From Clytia hemisphaerica (taxonomy: Eukaryota > Cnidaria > Hydrozoa > Leptothecata > Clytiidae): 64,000 nt of DNA. The notes under the pieces were generated by a model. That model worked only from the letters and a program-made list of their open reading frames with translations, was not told the origin of the DNA and searched no databases. The stretch lies in assembly GCA_902728285.1 (NCBI GenBank), contig CACVBU010000859.1, forward strand, positions 321,323-385,322, written 5' to 3'. The position numbers and the translations under genes are program-made. Of this stretch, positions 24,481 to 37,500 are shown piece after piece (within the stretch, counting starts at the first letter, position 1; each line of letters opens with the position of its first letter).

Positions 24481-24659
24481 CAATGCTAAGCCAGAAATCG
24501 AATGAAATTTCAAACATCTTAAAGGTCAAGGTAATGAGAATCAGACATAAATACAGCCCTGTCTCACAGTCCCGGTGAAGCTTTTTCCCACAGTGGGGAT
24601 AAAGATTCCGAATGAAATCACAAAGGGGATAGAAATTCTATGTTCCAAGGTTAAAGCAT

Positions 24660-24905
24660 AGTTCTTATAAAAAACACTGGTCTGGAAGCTTATTGTTTTA
24701 ACTTTTTGTTAGCTTTTTCCTTTGTTATTATCAAAAGATGATTTGCTCAGTTTTTGATCACGTTACCAAGTACTCCTCTTGGGATTGGTTTAAGATTTAA
24801 TCACATGATCAAAAAGTGAGCAAAACAAACTAATTTCTCAACGCAAGTTCAAGTAAGAAACAATGGAAAGAAACAAAAGGCTTCCAGACCGGGGTTTTTA
24901 TGGTT
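24660..24905. mobile_element. Inverted-repeat element (AAAACACTGGTCTGGAAGC)
   Basis: CTTATAAAAAACACTGGTCT left and GGCTTCCAGACCGGGGTTTT right; ~245 bp. A related left end is at about 39638-39730. Confidence 0.65.
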
Positions 24906-24934
24906 GAAAGTTTTATTTTTAGTGCTCCCGTTTC

Positions 24935-25115
24935 ATATTAGACACATATTTCATATCAGGACAGTGTCTGCCTATTGTTATATTTTGCTGATAAGCAAAA
25001 AACGTTATTTTTCCTCTTTCTGACCAATCTTGCTCCACATCCGTGTCAATCCAATATGAAAAAGCTTGAAAGTTAAAATTGATGGTTAAGCATATCACTA
25101 TTATTTAAAAAAAAA
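24935..25115 (-). repeat. GACAGTGTCTGCC-family repeat copy
   Basis: Carries the family blocks ATATTTCATATCAGGACAG, GCTGATAAGC and CTCTTTCTGACCAATCTTGC uninterrupted. It serves as the empty-site reference for the MITE at 24015. Confidence 0.75.
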
Positions 25116-25309
25116 TCTTTAACAAATCCAGTGGAATGATTTTTAAGTGCAATTTTAAGTGCAGCCTCGTCTGAGCCAATTTACTGGTGCTTATAAACAA
25201 GCGTGTAATTTGTTTTAAAATTCGGATTGCAAACAAATTGCTTTTTCCTATGTTGTTTTACGTGCATCGCTACATTTACATATAAGATTTGGCTCCAATT
25301 ATTGTTCTC

Positions 25310-25425
25310 GTATAGGCGTCGCTTGGTTATAGTTTTGTTTGGCAGATCCAAATTGCTGATTGTACATTAAATACAAAACCAACATCGTTAGCGTTAATCG
25401 TCTGTTCCAAGCGAACGCCATGTTA
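25310..25425 (-). pseudogene. Partial duplicate of the terminal exon of the PAN-like gene
   Basis: The minus strand here repeats part of the terminal exon (about 25580-25690): the string NQQFGSA-NYNQATP occurs in both, with the adjoining Ala/Thr-rich sequence shared in an alternate frame. The copy lies beyond the stop codon and poly(A) signal, is short, and has no open frame joined to the gene. It is read as a broken tandem duplication. Confidence 0.6.
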
Positions 25426-25473
25426 ACGTTGTATTTAATACGATCTATTGTACTTATATAATTATTGTACATA

Positions 25474-25479
25474 TTTATT
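25474..25479 (-). terminator. Poly(A) signal AATAAA for the PAN-like gene
   Basis: AATAAA on the minus strand begins about 20 nt after the TAG stop at 25501-25503. Confidence 0.6.
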
Positions 25480-25500
25480 GCGAGAAATTTTGGTTTTTGA

Positions 25501-28500
25501 CTAATCACTTCCACTATAATCAAATTCTTTAATGACAAAATCAAAACCATTGCTGTAATGAATCTTAACGTGTACATCTGTAAAAGGTGTCGCTTGGTTA
25601 TAGTTTCGTTCGGCAGATCCAAATTGCTGATTGTTGAAATAAAATCTGATAAAACCAACACCGTTAGCGTCAATCGTCTGTTCCAAGCGAACTTCGTGGA
25701 ACTCATTCAATGTGATGTCAGAAGTTGGCACGATTCCAATGTTATTAAAATTAGCAGCACCGGTTTTATACGATCCAACAATCTAAAAGATTGAAGAAAC
25801 CAATAATGTTTTTCGACGCCGAAATACCCAAGAAAAATCAAAATATTTATGTGAGATGTTGTTTAAGGGTTTTAAGATTTAAAACTGACCCTTAGAGATA
25901 CTTATTTGAAAAATTTTCTTCTCGATTTTTGAAAAGAGTGGTACCCTTAGAGAGACTTTTTTACAATTTTTTCACTTGAAATTAAAAAAATTTCCTAAAG
26001 TCGTGAATTTTCAGACCCTTAGAGAGACTAATTTAAACTTTCTCATTTTTCCAAGCCTTAGAGAGACCCCGACACCCCCCCCCGGGTGAAATGGTACGAT
26101 AGCCCATTTACTTGTCTGTCAATGAATCAATAATTTCTTTAACTGCAAGAGGAAAGATTTTTTATTATACAGTGGAGTCTCCATAACTTGAACACGCACG
26201 AGGAACACAAATTTGTTCGAAATACGGAAATTTTGAGTTAAGGTGAAGATTGCTTTATAAGGCATCTTTAACTGAAGAGACCATACCCAGCTGGCACACA
26301 ACGTTGCTTCAACGTTTATCTAACGTTCACAACGTCCATATAACGTTAGATGAACGTCAAAACAACGTTGTGTGCCAACTGGGTAAAGGGTGTTCGAATT
26401 AAGAAGACATTTGAGTAATAGAAGTTCGAGTTGAACAGACTCCGCTGTATAATAAAGATGCTAAAATTAACAAAATAACAAAACACTCAATACCCTATAA
26501 GCAGTGAAAAAGAAAGTTGGAAGCCGAGTTTCTGCTCCGTCATTGTTGTGAAAATTTATAATCGGATGCCAATTGTTCAACCATGCGACAATTTTGATTT
26601 TGAAGGATACATGGAAGGGTGTATTTGCATTGGGCCATGATGGAAGTGTTGCTAATAAAGTAGTAGGCTTGAATGACTGTTCGCCGCCTATGGTTGTTTA
26701 AAGGAAAACATGAAATGTAAAAGCAGCAATTTATATAACAGAAAAATGTTGAAATGTTCGTCATCTTTCGTGACTTCATCAGCATATAGCTCAACAAAAA
26801 AAAGATATCCTTTTTATAATGGAGGCTAGAAATTTCACAATAAAAACTCCATTAGATTGAAATTCCCTAGTTGGTTAAAGGGATATCCAGATGGTTTGTA
26901 ATATGTAGCATGTGAGATCATTCTATTGTCCTGTGCAAAGTCTCAAAATCGAGATATTTAAGTTACAAGGTTTTGGCTTTTAGGATGAAAAGTAATAAAA
27001 TTTCAACGTAAGAACCGCGTTAGAACCCATTTTCAAAAATTTCAAATTTTGATAACTCGATTTTGAAAAATTGTTACACAAAAACACTTTGAGGCCACGG
27101 AAGGTTTCTGTATAATCTAAATATCTCAAACCATCTGATTATCCCCTTTCAGAAAAGGGGAACAAATAATTTGTTCACTTGTACAGGGTGTTCGTAAAAA
27201 AAGTATCAACTCGAAACACAATTACGAGTTTCATAAATTCACAAAACTTTAATTTACAAACTTGTCTTTGTTTTCATAGCTATTTGAAATTCATCAATGA
27301 ATAAAAAAAATCCAATCTTAAACCATGCCCACTGAATTTTCAGACCTAGGAACTACAGATTATACATTAACTATCATACCAACTATGGAAATAAGTACGT
27401 TCCATGGGACTGTGAGACAGGGATATTCTTATATTCATATTTGCTGACTATCCTAGTAGCGGGGCTAAGAGGACTTTAACGAACATTTACAATCTCCGTC
27501 ATAAATTTTGCCCCCCCCTTCAGAATCGCCACTGCCTCACGGGACTATTGAATGAGACAAGCCAGATTATGTATTATGTGTGTTTTTCAGCGACAGCTTC
27601 TACTTTTTCTACCTCCTGAGTGACTGAGGACGACGGTTAATCAGCACTCCCTCCATTTTTCAAGGGTCAAAACTGCGGGTTGTTCCAAATTGCTTCAGTC
27701 ACTTTAAGGTCCTCAAAAGTGCAAATACGAGACTATCCCAGCTGGCACACAATGTTGTTTCAACGTTTATCTGATGTTCATAACGTCCATATAACGTTAG
27801 ATGAACATTGAAACAACGTTGTGTGCCAGCTGGGATGGAATAAACTTACGAAATAACGGTGGGTTCGATGTATATTTCAAATCAGTCGTTTTGTCAATAT
27901 CATCATTAAACCATGGAGCAAAGCAGCTGACATTATACCAAACAGTCGAAGTGGTGTTCAACGAAACTTTTTCTACGTTATCCACAAATGCTTTGAATCT
28001 GACTGGGCATCCGTCACAAGCATATTTCACAATCTTCATATCCACTTCTTGATCTCCAGGTAAAAAGAAACTTACGGTAAAATGGACATCATTGTTTATC
28101 GGAGTTCGAATTAGAATACCTGCATTATTGTATTTGACCTGAAATTTTGAGGTTATAGAAATATTCAAATTTAAAGCGTTTCTGTAATTCAGCATTTTTC
28201 TCGAAAGAAGATTTGCACAGATTTGTGCATTTTCCCCTTTGAAAATTGAAAATAGTATGTAACAGATGCACGAATCCTATGAACTTACAACGAGTGCTGC
28301 GTGACCTTCTGAATAATTCTTATTTATCGGTGACGAGGTTAGCCGTAAGAATGTTCTGCCTCCGGATTTCGTAGCATCGCGAGTGGCTTTGAAAGTTACT
28401 TGCCAATTATCTCCTTGCATTGGTATAATGTTTTGTAACATTTCCTCCATCGTAGTTCCATTTTGAACTAAAGAAATGAGAAAGATACACTTTTTTATTT

Positions 28501-31500
28501 ATAAGAACACCAGTAAATTTTTAATGAGGCGAGACTGTTCTTACTTTTTTGGCATTTTAAGTCTCAAATTGTTCTTATCTTGACGTTCTTCTTTATAGGA
28601 TGAAGAAATTGAAGTATTTTAGGATTTGTACTCAATTTTTACTACTTTGACCCCGAAATTGTATAATTCTAGGCTCAGCATTGTTCTTATAATATTGTTC
28701 TTATTTTTCGCTGATTTTGAGCCTCATTGTTCTTTTAAAATTGTTCTTATAAAAGAAAAAGTAAATCATGTTCAAAAAGCGACATGATAAATGGATTTAA
28801 AAAAGATTTTAATGAATTTTGAAAGATTTATTCAAGCCCGTCCTCAATATAATCTGCAGTGGAGACAAAGAAACTGTAACTTTTGATAGAATTTAAGGTA
28901 TATAGCAGTTTTGTACCAGTGAATACCTTTTAAAGGGACATAAAAGTACTGACGAAATTTGTAAGCAAACCGTATGCAGCGGGATACAAAATCAAAACAC
29001 ATGTCACATGTCAAAATGAAAAATTGAAACAAATATGGCTGATTTTGATTGTATCAATTGTTTTACAAGTTTGTTTTGGACACGTGATTTTAATTGTTCT
29101 CTTTAATGACACGTGGTTCGCACAATGTTTACATTTTACTACTTTTATGTCTCTTTAAAACCTAGAAATTTTTGGGCTCTCTTAACCACCAAATTTAATT
29201 TAATGTATTGTATAATTCACCTTTTTACAACCTTATAAATGTACTTTCATGAATCATAAAATATCTAGTTTTGAGAATTTCAATTATTGAAAAGTGTCGT
29301 AAAATTCGAAGTTATTCAAAATTTTATTAAAACCGCTTCAAAAAATCAAGTTTTTCGGACCCAGAGATTACACAATTGAATTTAAGGTCAAAAACCTACA
29401 CTTTTTAGGTACCTATACAGGTACTATATGGTAGGTATGAAAAAAATTATTTTTTCATTGTTAGACCCCAAAGAAATCGTAAGACCCTCAAAGTTTTACT
29501 TTAAAGCTCATTTATGGTGGTGGCCAATAAAATCTGAAAATCGACTTTCTAAAAACATATGGTCATATTGCATACCAAAATGTCACAAATTTGATAATGA
29601 GCAAGTATTTGATTGAATCACGGTTCATCACCTGAATTGCTACTTCACAGTTAGTTGTGAGCAAGGGGTCAATGTTTGTAGGTTTTAAGGTGTAATAGTA
29701 TAGGTTTTAAGGTGTAATCGTCAGCCGTGCAAAATTACTCGAATCTGATTGGTTTAGAGGAGTGCGATTAATCGTTAATTGCACTATTACCACTTTTTGC
29801 ACTCTTCGGCGGGGGGACACTTTTGTCCCCTTATTCTTTTCTCTCCCAAGTTCTATGTCAGATACTTTTTTTTACTATAATAATAAAAAACAAAGACATT
29901 TTTTTTCTTCAATATAAAAAAAAGAACAAAGAAATTTTACGTTACAATAGCTTCTTTTAATTGAAAACAAAGAAAAATTACACTGCAATATTTTCTTTTT
30001 AAACAAAAGAAAAAAAGGAGGTTTTCGAATGTTTACTGACGATTACCTCGGAATCGTATGTTTTGTCGTGCAATTAACGATTAATCACTCGTAACAAAGG
30101 AGAAAATACCGTAATTTGCACTCGTCCTTCGGACTCGTGCAAATTACTATTTTCTCCTTTGTTACTCGTGATTAATCGTTAATTGCACTCCAAACCATAC
30201 GATTACTAGTACTAATAGTGTAGGTTTTAAGGTGTAATTGTGTAGGTTTTAAGGTGTAATCGTGTAGGTTTTAAGGTGTAATAGTATGGGTTTTAAGGTG
30301 TTATAGTGTGGGTTTTAAGGTGTAATTGTGTAGGTTTTAAGGTGTAATCGTGTAGGTTTTAAGGTGTAATAGTATGGGTTTTAAGGTGTTATAGTGTGGG
30401 TTTTAAGGTGTAATAGTAAGGTGTATTGTAGGTTTTAGGTGTTAGTAGGTTTAAGGTGTTATAGTGTTTTTAAGGTGTAATGTGTAGATGTTAAGGTGTA
30501 ATAGTGTTTTAATGTTAGTGTGGGTTTTAGGTGTAATAGTATGGGTTTTAAGGTGTATTGTGTAGGTTTTTAGGTGTTTATAGTGTGTTTTAAGGTGTCA
30601 TGGGTTTAAGGTGTAGTTTTAATGGGTTTTAAGGTTTAAGTTGGTTTTTGGTGTGTTTTATTGTCGGTTTTAGGTGTAATGTGTAGTTTTTTTTAAACGT
30701 CTAATAGTGGGTTTTAGGTGTTATAGTGTAGGTTTAAGGTGTAATCGTTAGTGTAAGGTGTATCGGTGGTTTAACGTCTAATAGTGTAGGTTTTAAGGTG
30801 TTATAGTGTAGGTTTTAAGGTGTAATAGTATGGGTTTTAAGGTGTAATTGTGTAGGTTTTAACGTCTAATAGTGTAGGTTTTAAGGTGTTATAGTGTAGG
30901 TTTTAAGGTGTAATAGTATGGGTTTTAAGGTGTAATTGTGTAGGTTTTAACGTCTAATAGTGTAGGTTTTAAGGTGTTATAGTGTAGGTTTTAAGGTGTA
31001 ATAGTGTAGGTTTTAGGGTCTTATAGTGTAGGTTTTAAGGTGTAATAGTGTAGGTTTTAACGTCTAATAGTGTAGGTTCTAAGGTGTTATAGTGTAGGTT
31101 TTAAGGTGTAATAGTATGGGTTTTAAGGTGTAATTGGTAGGTTTTAACGTCTAATGTAGGTTTTAAGGTTGTTAGTGTAGGTTTTAACGTCTAATAGTGT
31201 AGGTTTTAAGGTGTTATAGTGTAGGTTTTAAGGTGTAATAGTATGGGTTTTAAGGTGTAATTGTGTAGGTTTTAACGTCTAATAGTGTAGGTTTTAAGGT
31301 GTTATAGTGTAGGTTTTAAGGTGTAATAGTATGGGTTTTAAGGTGTAATAGTGTAGGTTTTAACGTCTAATAGTGTAGGACGGTCATGTTGCGGAGAAGA
31401 AAAGAATCCGGTGAGAACAGAAAACCAAGAAGAGTTTAAAATCTGGAATATCGGAAAGAAATCTTCAAGAAAGCGTCGTGATACAACCAAAGTCTTCCGT

Positions 31501-34500
31501 GTGTCACAAGCAGAACCTGCCTTCTTTTTCGCAAAACATCTATCCCGACACAATCAGAAGTGGTGCTAGACAAGGTCGAAAAACCCTGAAGAAAAGACTA
31601 CCGCAGTCAAGGTAGCGTGAGTGTGAGGGCGAACGTGTACCTCGAAGAAAAGACGCCCGCAGTCAAGGGTGCAGAGGGTCGGTTGGACTGACAGGCTCGA
31701 ATATTAAGCCCGAAGAAAAATCCTCTGCGGCCAGGAGGTAGACGCGTCTCGTCGAACGAGTGAAGAGTCTAGAATACACCACACTTTGCCCTGTTTTGCT
31801 TGCTTTCGAAATGGCGACAGGATGTGAAAAAGATGAGACTTGTGACCAATCAACACCTGGTCCAGGCCTGAAGACAGCTGAAAATATGAAAAGTTTTGCT
31901 TGTTCCTCAACAAAGGCGATACAACCAGCGAAATCGTTCTTTCAGCTATTCTCTGAAGCGGTAGCGAGACCTCGACAGCAAGAACAAGAAAAATCACCAC
32001 CAAACAACAAGATCATCCCCTTGTCCCAAGCAACGCAGAGCAAACCGGGATCATATTCATGCGATTTTTGTGGGAAAGAATTTCAAAACAAAGGTGGAAG
32101 GACAAGACACAGAAACAAATGTATGAAAAAGCAAGAAGACACTCCAGCGTCAACGGCAATCTCTCCAGAAGAAAAAGTGACGTCAGAAAAGACAAACAAC
32201 GCAAATGAAATATCAAACAAAGAAACAGCTATTCATGACGCCTACGAAAGTTCTGTTCATTGGAGACACAACCTCTTTGAACTCCCAAAAGGCGCTTCTG
32301 GAAAACTTTTCATAGACGAGATTTGTCATCTTCTGAACGAATGGACAACTGAATCATCATCAGAACATTGGTCTATCAAAGCTGCAATGCTCCTTCCAAA
32401 CCTGATCCTCCAAAGGACCGACAAAAAATTGCAAAGCTCTGAATTAAAGATCACATCAAAAGAAGAATGCAACTTTGGAAAGATGGTAACATTACAAGCC
32501 TCCTGAAAGAAGCTAAAAGTATACAGCGGCGTCTACAACAACAAAGCCAATTGATTCGCAAAGATGTGACGAAAACATTCACCAAGCTTATGCTGAAAGG
32601 AAAGGTTCAATCAGCTGTACGACTTCTATCAGAATCTTCAAAAGGAGTGCTACCACCAACGGTAGAGACTATCAATGGTTTGAAAGAGAAACATCCAGAG
32701 GCAGCTCCACTGAATGACGAAATGTTGCTACTTGGTCCGGTTCGAGAGATTGACGCAATAATCTACGATGGCATCAATTCCGAGCTGATAAGAAGGTGTA
32801 TTCTGCGCACCAGAGGATCACATGGTCCCTCGAATCTTGATGCCGATGCTTGGAGACGAATGACAAATAACAAAGTCTTTGGTTCATCCGCAAACGATCT
32901 TTGCCACGCTGTCGCTTTAATGGCAAGGAAACTTTGTTCAATGGAAACAAAAGATCTCGCATCAACTGAAGCACTATTAGCATGTCGTCTCATTCCACTA
33001 GACAAATCACCAGAGATCCGACCCATCGGGATTGGCGAAGTCTTGAGAAGAATTATGGGAAAAGCTGTCTCGTATATTGTCAAGCAAGATGTCATCAAGA
33101 CTGCTGGATATCAACAACTGTGTGCCGGACAACAAGCTGGAGTCGAGGTTGCAGTCCATACAATACGAGAGTCCTTTGAAGAAGATGACACAGAGGCGTT
33201 TATCCAAGTTGATGCAAAGAACGCCTTCAATTCTCTAAATCGGAAAACTACACTTCACAACATAAAGATATTACGTCCCGAATTGGCAACTTATATCCAT
33301 AACTGTTATTCATCAATGGTGGAGGAGAAATTTCCTCCAACGAAGGAACTACACAAGGAGACCCGGTTGCCATGTCTATGTACGCACTCGGTCTGACACC
33401 GCTTCTAACAACAATTGAAACCAACAATATCTTACAAGTGGCATTTGCAGATGACATCACTGGGGCAGGCAAGTTGAGAGTCCTCAAGATCTGGTGGGAT
33501 GCAATTATAAAGCATGGTCCACTCCTTGGATATTTTGTTGAAGAATCAAAGTCTTGGCTAATTGTAAAGGAAGAAAGTTCTGACACTGCAAGAGAGCTTT
33601 TCAAAAGCTCGCCGATCAATATAACTACGAGGGGTAGAAGACATCTTGGCACTATCATCAGTGATGAACCAACAAAAGACGCCTTTATGGAGAAGAAAGT
33701 CGAGGAGTGGGTATCAGAACTCCACCTTCTTCAAGATATCGCGAAGACTCAACCACATCTTGCCTTCGCTGCGTTTATCCATGGTCTACGACACAGATAT
33801 GTATATATCATGAGGACGACACCAAACATCAAAGAACACCTTAAACCTCTAGATGAAGCCATCGATGCATTGATCAAGACTCTCTTCCAAGGGCATGAGT
33901 TCAACTCTCTGGATCGTAAACTGCTCTCCCTTCCACCAAGATTTGGTGGGATGGGACTTATCATTCCGTCAGAGATGTGCGAACGAGAGTACATAAATTC
34001 CATCAAAGTGATTCGTTCTTCAAGAGAAAAGCTAAAAGATCATCAAAAAGTGTATGAGGAAGATGCCAAAGAGCAAATGAAGATCAAAATAGCGATCAGG
34101 GCAGACAAACGGAGGGACAACCAAAAACAACTTGATGACATCAAGAAGAGACTCATGCCAATTGAAGCTAAAATCGATTGAAGCTTCTACGGAGAATGGT
34201 GCTTCCCTTTGGTTGACAGCTCTGCCAATCAAGTCAAATGGATTCTATCTTGAGAAACAAGCCTTCTGGGATGCAATCTTTATTCGTTATAACATCCCGT
34301 TGAGGCGTCTACCAACAACATGTGTCTGTGGTTTGGCTTTCGACATCCAACACGCAATGAACTGTCCTCAGGGCGGTTTCATCATCTCCCGACACAACGA
34401 GCTTCGTGATCTTACCGCCGAGATCGCAAAAGAAATCAGCAACCATGTTATAGTCGAACCTACACTTACTCCGTTGACTGGCGAACGGATGACATACAAG

Positions 34501-37500
34501 ACAGCCATCAAGACGGAAGGATCGAGAACGGATGTCGCAGTCAAAGACTTCTGGGTGAAGGGGCAATTAGCATTTGTCGACATAAGGGTTTTCAACCCAT
34601 TAGCTAAGAGCCACCTTAACCAGAGTCTTCAGGCTGCACACAAGAAGAACGAGAACGAAAAAAAGAGGGTGCTACAATGAAAGATTCGAACCGTGGAAGG
34701 AGGATCGTTCACACCGCTGGTCTTCACCTGTTTCGGAGGAATGAGTCGTGAATGCGATCGTTTCTTTTCACACGCGGCGACCCGAATCTCGGAGAAGCGC
34801 AACATTCCAAAGTCTATGGTAATAAACTCCATACGCGCAAAGTTAAACTTCTCCTTATTACGATCCTGCTTGCTTTGCATACGAGGAACACGAAGGAATC
34901 AACACTCCATCGAGATGGCTGATGTTGATTTCGCCGAAATGGCAAATAACTTAAACCAGAACATTTAATGCAAATCAAATTTCTATTAATTTTTATACTT
35001 TTTATCATTTATCGCATGAGTATTCCGTGTGTTTTCTTTCAGCCCGGCGTGACGGCAAGGTTATGCTAAAGTCTCTGGGTCGTTTTCTTTGTATGGTTTT
35101 GTTTTGTTTTGTTTTTCCTGTCTTACCTGTCATTCCTTTTTTGCAGTCACTTTATAGTTTATTGCATATTTGTTTTATTCTTCATTTTAATCAATGAGTT
35201 ATATATATAGTTTTCTAAAAAATAGTATGGGTTTTAAGGTGTAATTGTGTAGGTTTTAACGTCTAATAGTGTAGGTTTTAAGGTTATAGTGTAGGTTTTA
35301 AGGTGTTATAGTGTAGGTTTTAAGGTGTAATAGTGTAGGTTTTAAGGTGTAATAGGTTTTTTAATAGTGTAGGTTTTAGGTGTAATAGTGTAGGTTAACG
35401 TCTAATACGTCTTATAGTGTAGGTTTTAAGGTGTTATAGTGTAGGTTTAAGGTTTATTTGGGTAGGTTTTAAGGTGTAAACAATAGTGTGGTTTTAAGGT
35501 GTTATAGTGTCGGTTTTAAGGTGTATAGTGTAGGTTATGGGGGTTTAAGGTGTAATAGTGTAGGTTTTTAAGGTGTAATAGTGTAGTTTTAAGGTGTAAT
35601 AGTATGGGTTTTAGGTGTTATGGTAATAGTGTAGCTTTTAAGGTGTTATAGTGTAGGTTTTAAGGTGTTATAGTGTAGATGTTAAGGTGTAATAGTGTAG
35701 GTTTTAAGGTGTTATAGTGTAGGTTTTAAGGTGTAATAGTATGGGTTTTAAGGTGTTATAGTGTAGATGTTAAGGTGTTATAGTGTAGGTTTTAAGGTGT
35801 AATAGTATGGGTTTTAAGGTGTAATAGTGTAGTTTTTAACGTCTAATAGTGTAGGTTTTAAGGTGTTATAGTGTAGGTTTTTAAGGTGTATTTTGATTTT
35901 AACATTTGATTTGAAAATAATTATGTACTAATAATCGAATTGTAACATAAGTGAAAAGAGCTATTTTATAAAAAGCAATTCGAGAAAAATCATTTTATAA
36001 GGGGTAAATAGCTAAAAGATCATTTTTCCCTTCCTCGTGAAAAACTGAAAACTGGTTTTTACAAAACATCACTGCTGGGGAAAAAACCATATACATGTCT
36101 TGTGCTTTCAACACAAAAAGTTTCAGCCTCAAATTCCACCTAAATTTTCAGATAGAGGGTACCTCTATTTTTTGTAGGTTTTAAAAGGTACACTTTTTTT
36201 TTATAAGCATACGGGAAAATCGGGTCGAGGCCCAATATGCTTAGCAAAATCTCATTTTCAGCCTTAATTCATGCTTATTTATTAGCCTGGATATCCAGGC
36301 TGTAAACTATTTCAGTCTAGTTTTTGATATTTTATGTTCTGGTTTACAACCTGGTCTCCCTAGAGCGTTTTGCATTCTCCACATGAGAATGCAGTCTGCC
36401 TGCTTGCGCTCACTTCGCTAAAGCCGTAAGGGCCAATCTACACGGCGCGGAGCAATTCTTAAGCAAAAAGAGGATAGTCCTCCAGTTGCTAGTGAAGATA
36501 GGGCTTAGATCTTGTAAGACTTTTCTATTAATTTCTGTTTTGCTGCCCTGGGTTGGCTAGGAAACATGGGTTTGCACTTTCATTCTCTAGGGAGACCAAG
36601 CTCTATAATTTTAGAACTTTGTATGTTGTTGTAAATTTTGTTTTTTCTAAAATTTTGAGCTTGGATATCCAGGCTAGTTTATTTATATGCTTGGTCTTGG
36701 ATCTGTTGATTTTCTTTGGGTTCATGGAAATTTCGAATTTTTAAGTCGGAACATTGATTTTTTTTGTAATTTGGCGGTGCAGGCTAAAATCTTTGGTCTA
36801 AGAAAGCTAAAACAGCTTTAAAAGTAACCCTAAAAAGGTCAATGTTTTGAGGCTTGGGGACACGAGAAGTTTTTTTGCGTTGGTGCAATGCAGCATGATC
36901 CATCCCACCAACCTGAAACGCTTTCTCGTGTCTCCACCCCATTTTTCTTTTTACCAATAAATGTGAAATCTGCACTTTTGTCTTTGGGACAAAATCAGTG
37001 TATCTTGCGTGTATTTCCCTCACAAAAAATGAAACCATGTTCTCGTGTCCCCAAGCCTTTAGAAAAGCTGCACCAATTCTTTTGCAACTATATAATGTCA
37101 GGCCCTGAGTGACTAAATTTTGGCTTGGTGACTAAAATTGGGGCCGACTAAAAATTTGGGCCGACTAAAAATTTAGAAATGGCCATAATGGCATAATGGC
37201 ATAATGGCATAAATTTAGACATGGCTTCCGCGACACTTTAGACCCTTTCTGTGGTTGCCGAAGTAACTCTGTTGAAAACACTCAGCACTTTCTTCTGCAC
37301 TGCTCTATATATTCCCATGCAAGACAATCTTTGTTCGACAAACTTCAGACCCTAGGCATTATTTTTCATCCGCAGCTTAACCCTCCTTTTTTCTGTCGGC
37401 TTTTATTATATGGGGATGAAAGTTTGACTTCAAATCTAAATAAATCTATTCTTTGTTCTGTTGTTGAATTTCTTAACGAAACTGGAAGGTTTAGCGGTGC

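Noticed and set aside
26540..26797. 85-aa minus-strand open frame
   Set aside because: The true exon (26687-26494) uses a different frame that joins both neighbours in phase; this frame does not.
30208..31378. CRISPR-like array
   Set aside because: Units are contiguous with no unique spacers, and the context is an animal genome; it is a minisatellite.
33372..34680. Separate reverse transcriptase and endonuclease genes
   Set aside because: The motifs continue in order across frame changes with no promoters or gaps; it is one decayed polyprotein.
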